The notes below the pieces were generated by a model that was not told where the DNA came from, searched no databases, and worked only from the letters and a program-made list of their open reading frames with translations. This document shows, one piece after another, positions 21,120-33,447 of a DNA stretch of 64,000 nt. Every line of letters begins with the position of its first letter. The stretch's first letter is position 1. Both the position numbers and the translations under genes were made by a program. This stretch comes from Symsagittifera roscoffensis (Eukaryota; Xenacoelomorpha; Acoela; Convolutidae): the NCBI RefSeq assembly GCF_963678635.1, contig NC_087062.1:76192349-76256348 (forward strand), written 5' to 3'.

Positions 21120-22363
21120 CTAAAACTTCCCTCCAACCACATCTTCTCCGTTATTTTTAGATTTCATTTTTGGCCCTTTCTTCCGTGTTAAAACTGACCA
21201 AGAGGTTGGTGAAGTTTCACGCTCTCGTTTTGTAAGCATTCTTCCGTCAGAGGAACATTTCCGTTTTTTATTTTCGACATTTAAATTGTCTTTTTTTTCT
21301 TTTGCAGAGTAAGAATGAAAATCTACGACCTGATTGTTGAGAACCTCGTCCTTTTGTTTTTCTTCGCTTGGAGTTGCTGCACTGTTTGTTTTAGATTCAT
21401 CAATCAAAACTCTAGATGGTGGTGCTTCAACATTCTTATCTTCTTCATTTTCGGTACCATTACAAAACTTATCGCTTGTTGTTTCGTCATCGTTTTTCTC
21501 GTCGCTGGCATTATTGGAGCTTGGTTTTTGTGGGTAGTGATTATTTGGATTTTTGGTTATTTGGTTCCCTATGTTGCACCAATCATCGTGATGACCTTTT
21601 TCTTGGCGTCCAGACATCTAGCATTTTTGACATTCATGTAGTGAAGAAATGTGAAACGAGATTTCTACACCTTCCCACATTTTGAAGCCATCCATTCTCG
21701 ATTTGTAAGACCAGTCCTTCAGCTTTTTCTCTTGTTCTTCGTTTTGTATTTTAACCTCTAAAATTGCTCTTCCTGTGTAAACATACTGACCCGGTTCAGT
21801 TACGATACAGGTCTCACGTTGGATTATGGGGCTATGAATTATGTCTTCTGGCAATTGGAGAATTAATTTCGCTTCGATATCGTTGCATACATAAGACAAG
21901 TTCGACAATTTGATTTTTGCTAGTTTAGGGTAAATGTTCTTGGGTCTATGAGACCTTGGAAAGCATCCCATGGGAAATACCGTCCTGTTAAGTAGAATGA
22001 TTCCTTCGCTTTTGATGCTAGTTATGAATTGCTCTGCTTCGGGGGGAACAATAACTGACAGTGTATGAAGTTTGCGGTCATCTTTCGTCACAGTTATTGT
22101 TTTTGAGATTGTCATCTTCTGTTGCATTGTTGTGGGGAATTGTTTAAGTATATCGGAAGCACAACTTCGATATGCCTGCGCCAGATTTTCAGCTGACTTT
22201 ACAATTTCTCTCGAGAATGGGGGATGATTTTGAATATTTGGATTTGTTTTGTTTCTGTCGTCGATTTGCTTGCTGTTAGCGCGTTTCTGAAATTTGTCTC
22301 CGTTTCAATCAGCACTTCGTGAGTAATTGGTAGCTGAGATTCCGTCAGTTGTTGTTGACTCAT
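21120..22363 (-). pseudogene. LINE ORF1 (nucleic-acid-binding protein), one frameshift and one in-frame stop
   Basis: The likely start is ATG at 22363-22361 (MSQQQLTESQLPITHEV). A frameshift between about 22240 and 22300 moves coding to the frame of 22127-21618. That part ends in HISSLHECQKC and a TAG at 21620-21618, after which the same frame continues to 21120. The residues around the stop (C-x2-C, then GHHDDWC) look like a CCHC zinc knuckle interrupted by the stop codon. The C-terminal part is Asn/Lys/Ser-rich and basic. ORF1 proteins of this clade bind element RNA. Confidence 0.75.
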
Positions 22364-22935
22364 GGCTTGTTTTTACTCAATGGGGGGCAAAAAAGCCTTC
22401 ACCCGGAGATATACTTGAAAAAAAATTAGATTTTTCTCTTTCAAAATGTAGAAATCAGTAGGCAAAAACATCAACTATTTAATTAAAAAAACTAGCAGTG
22501 AAAAAAAAAACATTTTGTTTTGAAAATTTCGAATTTCTGTCGCGATCAAAAATTTATTTTTTTTAATTATTTCTTATTTGTGGTTGTTTTCGCATCAATT
22601 TCACAGTTGTTTGGCAAAAAACTGATTGTTTGGTGTACAGCAAAGTATGATCTTCAAAAAATTTTCAACTTGGCCTGACGATTTGTTGATTTTGTCGAAA
22701 CTCTTCGTTTTTGCATGTTTTCGATGACCAGATGTTGACTCCTCACATGACCTCGGTCAGACGATCTTGTTCTCGCCTCGGACAAAAATATTGACAAAAA
22801 TAATTAAAGGATCAAAAAAACTTTAAACTGAAGAATATCTGTTGTATTTTTCATCAAAAGGGTAAGAATAGTCTGTTTTGTTTAGGTTGTCTTAATTTTT
22901 TAAGGATATGTACATATTGACCTGTTTACTTTCAG
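22364..22935. other. Intergenic or 5' untranslated interval
   Basis: AT-rich sequence between the LINE 5' end and the first visible coding exon of the A20/AN1 gene. It may hold the LINE 5' UTR and intronic sequence of that gene, because position 22935 ends a pyrimidine-rich splice acceptor (TTTACTTTCAG). No other gene seen. Confidence 0.5.
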
Positions 22936-22941
22936 GAAAAA

Positions 22942-23089
22942 ATGGCCGGAACTGATGACAAAGCTATGACAAGTCCGTCCTTTTGCAAAAATGGATGCGG
23001 CTTTTATGGATCACCAAATACTGAAGGAATGTGCTCGAAATGTTTTCGAGACTTGAGGAAAGAGGAAACATCCGTTTCTGTAGCACCGA
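22942..23089 (+). CDS. A20/AN1 zinc-finger protein, coding exon 1 (A20 finger)
   Basis: Acceptor TTTACTTTCAG ends at 22935 and ATG follows six bases later. The peptide contains [22 protein letters not shown], the C-x4-C-x11-C-x2-C A20-type zinc finger. The exon ends at a GTGAGT donor (23090), leaving one base of a split codon. The family (ZFAND5/6, plant SAP proteins) has an N-terminal A20 finger and a C-terminal AN1 finger, and binds ubiquitin chains and/or the proteasome in stress and proteostasis pathways. An upstream non-coding exon is implied by the acceptor but not located. Confidence 0.92.
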
Positions 23090-23583
23090 GTGAGTAATAA
23101 TGTTCTTTATTCGATCTACATAGCTTTGGATTTTGTTAAACGTTTTTTCGAATTTGAGCATGAATACTTGAAAAGATCAAATGCAGTTGAAAAGGTTTTA
23201 AAATTTGGGTGACTGCAAAGAAAATTTAAGATCCACAATGTTTTTTACTCTTGCTATCGGGTATTAGACTTTTTCCCCGTTAATAACTTCGTTCACAGAT
23301 TGGTCAAATTAGAAATAGTAAATATAAATTCAGTTCATAATAAATTCAAATTTCTTTGCGTCCCCGGAAACGAAAGCGCCTAGGCTTCAAATATTCTGTT
23401 TCAGCCAAAACTCGGCTTATGATTTGTCTGCTAATGTTTTGCCGGCCTAGTTGCCACATCGTAGAATTGTTTTTTTTTGTAGTTAAATTAGTTGCTTTAG
23501 GTGTTTTGATTTTTTTTTCTGCTGTTTGCAATTTTCTTAACCTTGACTTCGTATACTTTCTTTTTTGTTGTTTAAAAAATGTA

Positions 23584-24490
23584 CAGTGCTGATTTAAGTT
23601 ATCCGGACAAAATGAACAAAATTTGAATTTTCAAACTCGTTTTTCTCAAATTGGGTTAAAATTAGACAAAAAATGAAGAGAACAGAAGTTGCTTAGAATT
23701 TCATCAGAATTATTATGGTGCAATTTTTTCTCCGAAATTCTCAGCCAAAATGTTACCCCTAAAATGGGTAATTTTGGCTTTTTTCAATAAATCAAAAATT
23801 ACGCTGAAACTACTTTGTTGAATGATGAGAAATTTATATCGAAAGAAGCTTCTTACACAGCTCAACAAAGTTATTGAAGGGTTGAATCTTCAAAAACCTG
23901 TATAAGAAAAGAATTTTTCGCTTGATAGTCAAGAAATGCGACTTTTACCATATAAAACCCAAAATTTGTGCTTAAAAGCAAATTTTAAACAATTTGCGCA
24001 ATATTTTGGAGATTCAACCCTTCAAGAGCTTTGTTGGGCTGTGTAAGAGGCTTCTTGCGATATAAATTTCTCATCATTCAACAAAGTAGTTTCAGCGTAA
24101 TTTTTGGTTTAAAAAAATTTTTATTTCAAATAGCAAAACAACAACTGAAGCATGAAACCAAGATAGCACCGGGAAGGAAAGAGTGCACGTGCACCATATG
24201 GGAAATCTATCAGATAAAAAGGCCGGATGTTGGCAATGACATGATAAGAAATTCGCAGAAAGTGAGGTACAAGGTGACAGAGAATAATTGAAAAAGCCAA
24301 AATGACCCATTTATGGGGTAAAATTTTGGTTGAGAATTTAGGAGAAAAAATAGCACCATATTAATTCTGATGAAATTCTAAGCACCTTTTGTTTCCTTCA
24401 TTTTTTGTCTAATTTTAACCTAATTTGAGAAAAACGAGTTTGAAAATTCAAGTTTTGTTCATTTTATCCGGATAATTTAAATCAGCACTG
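23584..24490. mobile_element. Foldback MITE, Tc1/mariner-like, TA target duplication
   Basis: Begins CAGTGCTGATTTAA and ends in the reverse complement TTTAAATCAGCACTG, flanked on both sides by TA (23582-23583 and 24491-24492). Long imperfect inverted repeats span about 23584-23893 and 24006-24490. The CAGTG-type terminus and TA duplication match Tc1/mariner. No transposase is encoded, so this is a non-autonomous element. The right arm carries about 174 bp absent from the left arm (about 24111-24284). Confidence 0.88.
24111..24284. other. Extra segment within the right arm of the foldback element
   Basis: The left arm reads directly from TTACGCTGAAAC to GGCTTTTTTCAATAAAT. The right arm has about 174 bp inserted between the corresponding points. 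The insert is less AT-rich than the arms and contains the palindrome GTGCACGTGCAC. Its source is unknown. Confidence 0.7.
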
Positions 24491-24685
24491 TATTCTGCAG
24501 AAATTATTTCGGCTTATATTTTATCGGCTTAGTAGTTTCAATCTGAACGGTATTTTTTACTACTTTCAATCGGAATAACTACACTCGCGTCAGCTTAGTG
24601 TATTATTAAGAACCTTCTTTTTTTCTAACCGCAAATATTGGTGCCACCATAGTCTTTGAAAAACACACAAATATAGAAACAAGGC

Positions 24686-25275
24686 TAGCTGGTTACTGTG
24701 CAAATAGCAGAGGGTATTCCGACAAAGTGTTTCAAAAATCCAATAAAAAATATTTTCCAAATTAGTGGTGTTATTTGTGGGTGGTGTGATAAAAGGATTC
24801 GAACAAAAAACTAGAAATTAGGCACGTTCGACAGTAATTGTTAAATTGACAAATCGCTTTAAATTTTTTGAAGAAAATGTCTATGAACGCAAAAACAAAT
24901 CATCAAAAGGTCGAAAAAATGTAACATTGTTTTGCAGAAATTTATTGAAGTTTTGATTCCCTAAATGGCGTTAAAAAACTCCAAAAACAAACTTTATTCG
25001 AGTTAAATTATCATTAAGCATAAATAAGTTGTTGTAAGCAGAAGAAAGCATGCTCGCTCGCTTAACACACGAATCAAGGCGAAAAATCAAAAACTTCAAA
25101 ACGGTTTTTCTTGATACTGGGATTTTTATGTTGTTCGGATCACGACTGAAAGGGTTTTAATATGATATATCACTCAACCCAGTCCGTTGATTATTTAAGG
25201 TACCTGATTTCGCGCGGAAAACGAAAAAAAAAAACTAAAACAAGCCCAAATACAGTTCATCCCCTTTTCCAATGA
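24686..25275. repeat. Dispersed repeat, copy 1 of 3
   Basis: Starts with a GCTGGTTACTGTGCAAATAG-like end and shares colinear blocks with 41328-41965, including a GCATGCTCGCTCGCT-like block, a GACGAAAAATC-like block, CGGTTTTTCT and a run leading to TTCatCtCC. The first 230 bp also match 37628-37870. No ORF. It occupies the end of intron 1 of the A20/AN1 gene. Confidence 0.75.
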
Positions 25276-25320
25276 TCAGAACAAATATACAAGATTATAA
25301 TAACTTCAAATTGTCATTAG

Positions 25321-25641
25321 TAAAATTGATAGGTGGGAACGCAAGAGAAAGAACCACGGGAACCTTAAGCTCAAACAACAACAGTTGCTCATTTATCCCG
25401 AGAGGCAGTGAAGCGATCAATCCGTCAGCTGACAGCGACAACCGACTAGGCGAGTCTGTTGCGACGAGCGGGGGCCTACCGACAAATATTTCCAGCATCG
25501 CCGCTGCCTCATCCTCATCAGCAACAGAAAGCACCTCAGACGAAGCAGCCAGCGTCACTGCAGATGCTTCCCCATCTACATCACAGAATAAAAGCTCCAA
25601 ACCACGTTGTAAAGTCTGCAAAAAGAAGCTCGGCTTAACAG
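25321..25641 (+). CDS. A20/AN1 zinc-finger protein, coding exon 2 (linker and start of AN1)
   Basis: In phase with exon 1 if the acceptor ends at 25320. The linker is Ser/Ala/Asn-rich and low-complexity (SSIAAASSSSATESTSDEAAS), as is usual between the two fingers. The end encodes RCKVCKKKLGLT, the first Cys pair of the AN1 finger. The donor is CAG|GTTTGC at 25642. Confidence 0.85.
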
Positions 25642-25806
25642 GTTTGCATACAATTCCACTATAAGTGTGTGTCTAATTACACTGTCAACATATTTTTTTT
25701 GCATTGATTGGTGTTCTAGATGCATTAAAACGAAGAAAAAAGTCTCTGATTTTCTGGACTGTTGATACTTTTGTTTGGGATTGTGAAGTTGACTTATTGT
25801 GTATAG

Positions 25807-25955
25807 ACATGAGCTGCAGATGTGGCGGGCTCTATTGCAGCATGCACCGGTACCCAGACGACCACGCGTGCTCTTTCGACTACCGAACTGAAGGTCAGAA
25901 TGCACTCCGCCTAGCCAACCCCAAAGTAGACGGAGAGAAGATTGCCAAGATTTGA
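25807..25955 (+). CDS. A20/AN1 zinc-finger protein, coding exon 3 (rest of AN1, stop)
   Basis: The acceptor TGTATAG ends at 25806. The split codon then encodes Asp, followed by MSCRCGGLYCSMHRYPDDHACSFDY, which holds the remaining Cys/His ligands of the AN1 finger, and ends with the family's VDGEKIAKI C-terminus and TGA. The three exons add to 618 bp, 205 codons plus stop, very close to vertebrate ZFAND5/6 in length. The residue after the LT pair is Asp, where Gly is usual. Confidence 0.92.
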
Positions 25956-28394
25956 ATGGTGGCCACGTAGAGGGAGTAAGCTGTGCAGAATGAGTGGGCG
26001 GGCAATGACAACTGCTGATTGTTATCATGCGACACGGCAAACCCGAACTGTTCCTTGTTGTCTCTTTCGTCCAGTTCTTCCTTGGATAACCGCCTACCTT
26101 AACTGACTCACTCATTAGGATTTGCTTACTTCACTCAACTAATGAACAACACACGTATCGCCCGAATTTTTCAAGTAGTTTAAAATTATGTATAATCGGA
26201 TTCAACTTCAAAGCAACGTTATATGAATTCAATTGTTATTTGGTGCATGCATTAATCAAATTCAATTTACTGTTTTTTCCTAAATCTTTTCAACTCTGTC
26301 AAAGGTAAGCCGAAAGGCATCAAATATGACCTGGTCCAAAATAGCTAATGACATGTGGTATCGAATTGAATTGGCATAAGACTGGCGAAGGAGGTTTAAG
26401 TGCAATCGGAGCCAGTTTAAAAACTCGTAGAATGACCGCGATAACAGCTCAAAAATCAAAGCATGAAAAGGTAGCTTAATTGGATAATCAATGACTTCAA
26501 AGTCAGAGGCAAAGTGTCGCATAACTTTTAGGAACTGAAAATCAAATATTGAACGCCCTGAATGAACATTCGATAGATGCATCTACAAATTGAACCAACA
26601 ATGCCGTGATTAGATAAATCGGATGTGGACAATTTTAGGTAAGAGTAGCTGAAAACTATTGAACTAGAATTATTTTGATCGAAATATGCCAATAATTTCC
26701 AAAGCAAAGAAGCCGTATAATTAGTTAATTTGCTTAAAAATGCAGGTAATAAAGAAACAAAACTCATTTAAAAGTACGAAGCAAAGAGTATACTAGAACC
26801 TTACTTAATGGAGAAAGACGAGGAGAGGGCATACAACGGGACTAATGTCCACTTTTACAGTTAGCTACGATTCTGCATTATTTATTGTCAAGATTTTGTA
26901 CGGGGGAAGAATTGGTTATTCCGTTTTTTTTTTGCTAGAAGAATGGACTAGAGAAAACTCTTACTTGATATAAGCACAGCCAGGTTAATCTGTGTTGAAC
27001 TCTCAACATAAACGTTTGAACCCGAGTTGAAGTGAAACTCAAGACGGTTTGCCTGGTTGATTAAATGACACTTGAAAAGCACCAAAATTAAGTGTTTTTT
27101 TTCCAAATTTTTAATCACTAGGAAACTTAAAGACATTTAGGCAAAGAGATGTTTACTGCAGAATCACGATTTGTAGCTGTCAGAGGAATGATGGTAGCAT
27201 TATTCCAAAATTAAGCGAGAAAAAAACCGGGAAAAACATCAATTTATTCTTATGGAATTTAGTCATTTGGTTTCACAATCAAAGTTTAGTTGTTTTGACC
27301 CCATTCTGGGACATTTGTGCGATCGAAGAAGGCATACTTAAATTTTTGCGTAGGTTCATCGTTATTTAATATTCGATTTCAAACAAAATCTGAGTTAGTT
27401 CATTGTTGAGTTGTAGCTGTTTTTGAGATCGGGATAGCAATTCCTAACTTGTTCTTCAGTTGAGGAATGTGAGTCTTCAGATAGAACTCCGTTGTTTCTG
27501 AAAAGGCTATGAAGGTGGGCAGCTCTAAATCTCAAAGAGTGTTTTTCAAGATTGAGTTTAAAAAGAATTTCAAACTAAAACATCGTTGAAAGCCAATTCT
27601 GAGTGCAGCTGATTTATTGAGCTTAAGACAAATTTCAGTAACTCATATACGTGTAATTCTTAGATAGTTAGTAAACCTAGTAAGTATTTTTAGTCTCAAT
27701 GAACGAAGTAAAAACGCTTCTTAATTTCGTGTAATTGTAGTTGTCCAGGAAAGCAGTCAAAACAGAAAAAAAATCATATTTGATAAACCTCCGATGAACG
27801 TAGCAAATCTGAACTTGTGCTTTTACTTCTAATTGCGTTGATTGAAAAAATCGATAATTGCATCATCGATTACTATCGTTTTAATCGAAGATGTATTAAC
27901 GGTTGTATGTAAAACCGCCGAAGTCGTAAATCGTTACCATGCATAAAAGCATAAAATAATGTTAGGGTAATACAATGAATACCTACAAATTATGTAATTA
28001 TTAGGAAAATCAAATCATTGGAAACATATTTTCATGCTCACCTTTGGATTGCACATAATGCTATAATCGTTATAAAAGTTAAAGCTCAAGTTTTTCAAGA
28101 CAACAATTTTTTTCGTCTTTTTTTTGCTTGATAGGGTTCTACCGATATTATATCGGTATCATTTATAGTTGTTTTGAGGGCGAGGGGGACTTAATAATTT
28201 TTCATTAGTCTTAAGTTTTGTTGATTTTTTTTTCAGCTTCAAGGGTTTCTGCTGAGGTTTTTTGGGCTTTTTTTACCGCTATGTAAATTATTTTCCGATG
28301 CTAATTTCGCATTCTTTTGTCTCGGAATGTTTTTGTTTTAAAACTAGACTTTTTCAATTTGATAGATCTAGTTTTTTGACATTTTCGATTTTTT
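25956..28394. other. Downstream intergenic region
   Basis: No gene recognised. A minus-strand frame at 26280-26582 (100 codons) has no family resemblance and no splice context, so I do not call it. Sequence just after the stop is likely 3' UTR of the A20/AN1 gene. The rest is AT-rich, becoming T-rich after about 28.0 kb. Confidence 0.5.
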
Positions 28395-28700
28395 TCCCGA
28401 TTTTTTCTTGTATCGCAAAGAGCTTCGCCTCTGTGTTTGAAGTTTTGTTCGTTTCCTTTGTTAAAAGGAAACCAAAACCCACTTTTGAACAGCTAAAGTG
28501 TAAATATCAGGCCAAACGTTATCGTCTTCTAATTTCGAAAGTGGATTTTAATCATCAGATTTCCCTGCGGAACGAAAGTTTGAATATTAATCTAGGTTTC
28601 GAATTGGGTTATTTTTAACAACAAAGTGTCAATCATTAATCGTTTCTGAAATTCAAAGAGTTTTAAGGACATATATTTGCAACTTAGAAATTCGAAAGAT
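28395..28700. repeat. Dispersed T-rich repeat, copy 1
   Basis: Shares with 33030-33330 two ordered blocks: TTTCGAAAGTkGAwTTTAAT followed by CAGATTTCCC, then TCAATCATwAATCGTT with GAAATTCAAAGAG. No coding content is seen. The core motif described under 28409 lies at its left side. Confidence 0.65.
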
Positions 28701-31700
28701 GAAGTTATTAAAAAGAGCTCATAAATATTAGGGAAGTTGTTAATGAACAATTTAAGAAAAAAGTTGAAAGTGGGGAACCCGTTGTCTTCTGGTCTGCTTA
28801 TCTTTTTTCCTTGCAAAATCAGGTACCAAAGACAATCATCAGAATGAGCCGAGTGATATAAAACACATAATTGCGCTTTCTTTTATAATTCAGTCGACAT
28901 TAAAAAGTTTTCCAGTGTCGAGAAAAAATTAGTTAGAAAATTTGATTTTTGCTAATCTCACGCAATGAAAGTGAGCTATTAGACATTTAAAAGGATGATG
29001 TTTTAAGCATTTTATTTAAGCCGTGAAAACTTCATTTTATTTCGATGAAATTAGCTTAAACATTTTTCAAGCGCTTTTTTGGGAAAACAATAAAAATTGA
29101 AATCTGCCAAAATATTTCGTTCGATTGTATCTCGTCCAATCACGGAGTATAAAACGACAAAATTTGAACGACATGCTGTTCGTTTTTATCGCAATTAGCG
29201 TGAAACGCTGCTTTGCCTGTCTACACTGTCTAAATTTTTGATGAAATCAAAACACGAGAAAAGGTATGGAATGAATAATCATTGACCTCAAAATCAGACC
29301 TTGTCAGTACCATGTCATTCTTTTTCATCGCAGTTGAGGTGAAACTCCTCTTCGCCGGTGTCCAAATGAGTTGCAGGCGCGGCTTTGTTTTTAAAGAAGT
29401 CAGATATTTGACAGTTTCTTTATTTCAGTTAACCATTAGTTGTACAAATTGGCTACCATTAATTAATTTTTAGTACCTGTTAAAGTCAGTTTTGTAATTC
29501 TTCAAGTAATTTGTTGGTTCGGCTAGGTTTTGACATTATGCTCTTATGACATTTTTAAGGTTATAGCGTTTCGGCTAGCTTAAAAGTTTAACATTTTGCG
29601 CTTTATGTACATTTACAGCAATTCTACCTCATTTCATGGTTTCAGGTTGGTTCGAGTTTTCTTTTTCTTCATAAACTTGTCACGATTTTCAGAATAACGT
29701 CTTACAATACATTCATACTATAGTCGAAGTCCTCTGAGCATGACGTACAATTCTTTTTTCAATTGGTCAATAATTTTGGTCAGCATAATTTCTCCATTTT
29801 TGTCAAGGTCTTTTTGCTTTTTCATCATCCTCCGCATAAGAATTATTGATTTCTTAATGTTTGACCATGAACGTGCACAGTTAAAACATTGGTGGTCATG
29901 ATATCACGCTAGGAATCATCACTACTCGAAATAATCTCTGAAACTATTTTTACAAATTTATTTTATCTTCTATTGTTTTGATGGTGTTCTCTGCTAGTTT
30001 CAGTTCAACTTTTGCAAGCTGAAATTATTATTTTTTCAAATATGTGCTTTGTATTCTTTTTCATGCTGATTTAAATAGTGACTATTGCAAAGTTTTCTAC
30101 ACCTCTGATTGCAAAGTTTCTCTTAAAAAATTTTCTTGGATGAAGGTTTGACAAGAAAAGACGCTTCTTAATGATTAATATTAAGCAGCCATAACCCAAA
30201 CCATTTTAGATGTAATGGGCGAAACCATGAAGTGTCATGAGTGAAATCTCAGTTGTGTTCAAAATATTGATGGGGATGAGAAAATTTTAATATTTGGTCG
30301 ATTTCTCTAGAAAAAAATGATAATCTTCTATAGCTTATTTTATCAACAGATCAAATTTAATTAGCAAATTCTTTTCTTCTGGTTTAGTAACGCACGCACT
30401 TGGGAGTTTGGCGAGTAATTATAGTTTTGCAGAAAGGAAGTAGATATTTTTCGGATTATTATGTCTGATCATTTTTATCGGCTACAGTGTGATAGAACAG
30501 ACTTTCAAAAATTTAACATTTTTTGACATTCATATGGAAATCTTAAATGGTTACGTAGCAAAAAGTAGACCGGTCATAAAGTAGAGAAATACTATATTAA
30601 CCAATCAGAATTAAGATAAGAAAAAGAATGTTCGAAATAATTAATTACTTCGTTCCAATGTTTGTCGGCTTACTTGCCGGTTGTTTTATTTATTTTTTTG
30701 GTAGATTCCTTTAGCACTCTCTTTCTTCATTTTGAAGAGGGTAATTTAAGTTGTTAATTTTCTGGTTTTTATACACGACTAAATTTTCTGTTAGACGATA
30801 AAAAATTTAAATAAAACACAATACCTTGATTTTTTATTTCAAAAATTTTTATCATGGTTTCTGGTTATTTTTAAAAAATCTAATCAGGTTTTTTTTTATT
30901 TTGTTCTAGGGCTCAGCAATGTTATTTTAAATCGATACAAATTAATGGGATAACGTTTGTTTTATAATGTAAAAAAAATTAAAGAAAAATTTCATACTTT
31001 TCAGGAAAATGTTTTTTTTTGCATTTTTTTTGGTGTTTCGTCAGCAAAAATTGAGGCGCGTGCTGCATGTCATTCAGGAGTGTGTTTTTTTGGCTGAAAC
31101 TTCTCGAAAAAATGATTTTTTGTGTTTTTTTCTCTTTCTTTCACGGGCGTCTATTTTTTCCTGTCATCCAGCTATCTTAACGTGACGTACCATTTTCATG
31201 TTTGATGTAATTAGTTTTTTAGGCTTTCAGAATTAATTTGTCAAGTTTTCTGCAAGTTCATTTTGGCAATTCAAGCTCTTTTTGGGCAATTGTTTGAAAA
31301 TTTTGCATTAGTTTGTTTTGTAATTTTATGTCAAGTTTTTTTCTCAATATGATCTTAGTTTATAGCAGATACCGGAAGGGGCCATTTTTATTCCAAATTT
31401 TTCCTCTGGCATTTGCAGGTTGGTTGGTTGCAAAATTTTAAGCTATGTGTTTGAGTGCAATTAAGAATTTCTGGAACTCGATTTTTCCACCAAAATTTTT
31501 TGTTATCGTTTCCACCTGCCTGGCTGTGAAAAAGAAAGAAATGGAGTTTGTGTAGCCCGAATCCTTTTTCATGTGTTAGGTAATTGTTTTTTATAACATT
31601 GCCGTAAGGTTTTATAACATTGCAGCGATAATTGATTTTTTAGCCTACAACAATTCATTCAAGTTTTTCACATATCGTTTTAGACACATAATTTTTTGAT

Positions 31701-33029
31701 TTTTGGCATTTTGTTTTGTATCTCGAGCTCAGCTTCGCCTCCGTGTTAAAATTTGTAATTATCTGTTTCTGGTTAAAGTTTGCAATTGTCTGAGTTTGAT
31801 GTAAGGTTTGTTTAATTTTCGACCGCACTCCTTTTTTATTTTACGTTCGATTGCAGGCATAATTTAGGTTCTACAGATTTTTTTTGGCTGCTATTTAGGC
31901 CAAAGCATTCGATGTTTTCAATGTCTTATAGGAACATCTTTTGCTCTTTTTTTTAAATTTTTTCATTTAATAAAAACCACAAAATTAAACATAATTAATG
32001 CAGGTTGTTTTAAACAAATTTAAAAAAAAATTTTTTTTGTAGTTTTCTCTTTTCTCGTAGAATATTTTATATATATTTTCTTTGGCTTTCTTTTTTGTTT
32101 TTTTTTCGCTTAAAAATTTTTTCGGCCAAAATAGTTTCGGCGTATATTTTAGTGGCGTATTTATTTTTTTGTGTGTCGCTTCAATTGCAAAAATCCAATG
32201 TTTTTGTCTCCAAAAAAGTCAAGTTGTTTTAATTGCAAGATTTCGAAGTTGTAAATTTTAATTGCTAACTTTATGTTTCTTTATGACAATTTCATAATCC
32301 ATTTCTTGTTTTCAACTCAATGGGCGTCTTCCAACTTTTTCTGGCCTTACTGGGACCGCCCGGTAAATACTTAATGTTTGTTTACTACTGGTGGTTGTTG
32401 TTTTGACTGCTTTTCTGAATTTATTTTCCATTTTCCCAAATTTTTATTTCGATGTTTTGATTTCAGACATATTTTCTATTCGCCATGATTCCAATGCAAC
32501 GCTTACCTTGTATCGCAAGTGAGGCAAAGCTCCGCTTTACCACTGTGTAAAATTTCGAAATTCCGCTTTTATTTTTTATTTTTCGTTGAATTTGCAAAAA
32601 TGGCCTTGCAAAAAACGCTTTACTTCGCTTTTTTTTTTCCAGTTTTCATGTGCACAAAATGTTGAAAACTTCGTTCTTTTCCTAATTTTGTACCTCATCG
32701 TTTTCTTTTTGCATCGTAATTGGCAAGAAACTTGGTTGCGCCCGTGCCTTAATTTTTTTTTGCTGTTTCATAATCCTGTTAAATACTCTTTTGGTAATAC
32801 TTCGAGTATTTAATTTTTTGTTACCCATTCTTAGAAAAAAAATGTTTTTCTATGGATTATTGCACTTGCGAGAGCAAGTATTTTGTAATGCGGAACAAAA
32901 TTTTTTTTCCCGTAAACAACTTTTCTCAAATTCTTTTCTTCTTCACTCAGTTCTTCTCTTCTCTTTTTAAGAGTCGATAAAGATGGTTCAGACTCTTATA
33001 TAGGTCGCGGTGATTTGTTTTTCAGGAAA
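28701..33029. other. T-rich repeat-derived non-coding region
   Basis: Long T-runs and plus-strand T/G bias, no gene recognised. It contains several copies of the core motif. Short frames such as 32586-32813 and 29282-29473 are low-complexity and not supported. Confidence 0.5.
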
Positions 33030-33330
33030 ACTCTTGGAGTTTGTTCAGGCTCAAGTTTACTTTGTTTGCGGTTGGACTTTTGTATTTTTGTAAGCTCGGG
33101 TCTTTTGGTAAAATGGAGACAAACAACAAATCGAAAAACAAAAATGTAAAGTTAACGAAGAGTATGATTTCGAAAGTTGAATTTAATTCTCAGATTTCCC
33201 AGTGAAACTAAAGTTTTATTTTTTGATCCACTTTTCTCAATTTGTTTTTTTTAATCAAAAAAAGGTATCAATCATAAATCGTTCGAGAAATTCAAAGAGC
33301 TTTAAGGCCATCTTATGTTTTCGATGTTGA
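33030..33330. repeat. Dispersed T-rich repeat, copy 2
   Basis: Colinear with 28395-28700 in the two blocks described there, with an A-rich interruption around 33115-33150. Confidence 0.6.
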
Positions 33331-33447
33331 TGTTTTTTCAAAAGGCAAGTCAGTATTTTTTCTTTAGTTGCGTTCATTGAATAATTTTCAACTATCTGTT
33401 GGCTATGTTTTTCTTTTCTTCCCGTAAAATCTTCATGCCTCCTTCTT

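Larger units (their letters stand above)
17868..22363 (-). mobile_element. Decayed L1/Tx1-like LINE (non-LTR retrotransposon)
   Basis: Minus-strand element with ORF1 (22363-21120) and ORF2 (21107-17868). ORF2 has endonuclease, RT and C-terminal zf-RVT in the order of L1/Tx1-clade elements. Both ORFs contain stops and frameshifts. No poly-A-like tail is obvious at the 3' end (plus-strand 17700-17868), and target-site duplications were not identified. Confidence 0.9.
23090..25320 (+). other. Intron 1 of the A20/AN1 gene (2.2 kb, repeat-filled)
   Basis: Bounded by GTGAGT at 23090 and a TTGTCATTAG acceptor at 25311-25320. It contains a Tc1/mariner-like foldback element (23584-24490) and a dispersed repeat (24686-25275) that ends about 45 bp before the acceptor. 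An alternative in-phase acceptor (ending 25332) would shorten exon 2 by four codons. Confidence 0.7.

Noticed and set aside
26280-26582. 100-codon minus-strand frame downstream of the A20/AN1 gene
   Set aside because: No family resemblance, no splice or start context, and single-frame openness of this length is expected by chance in this much sequence.
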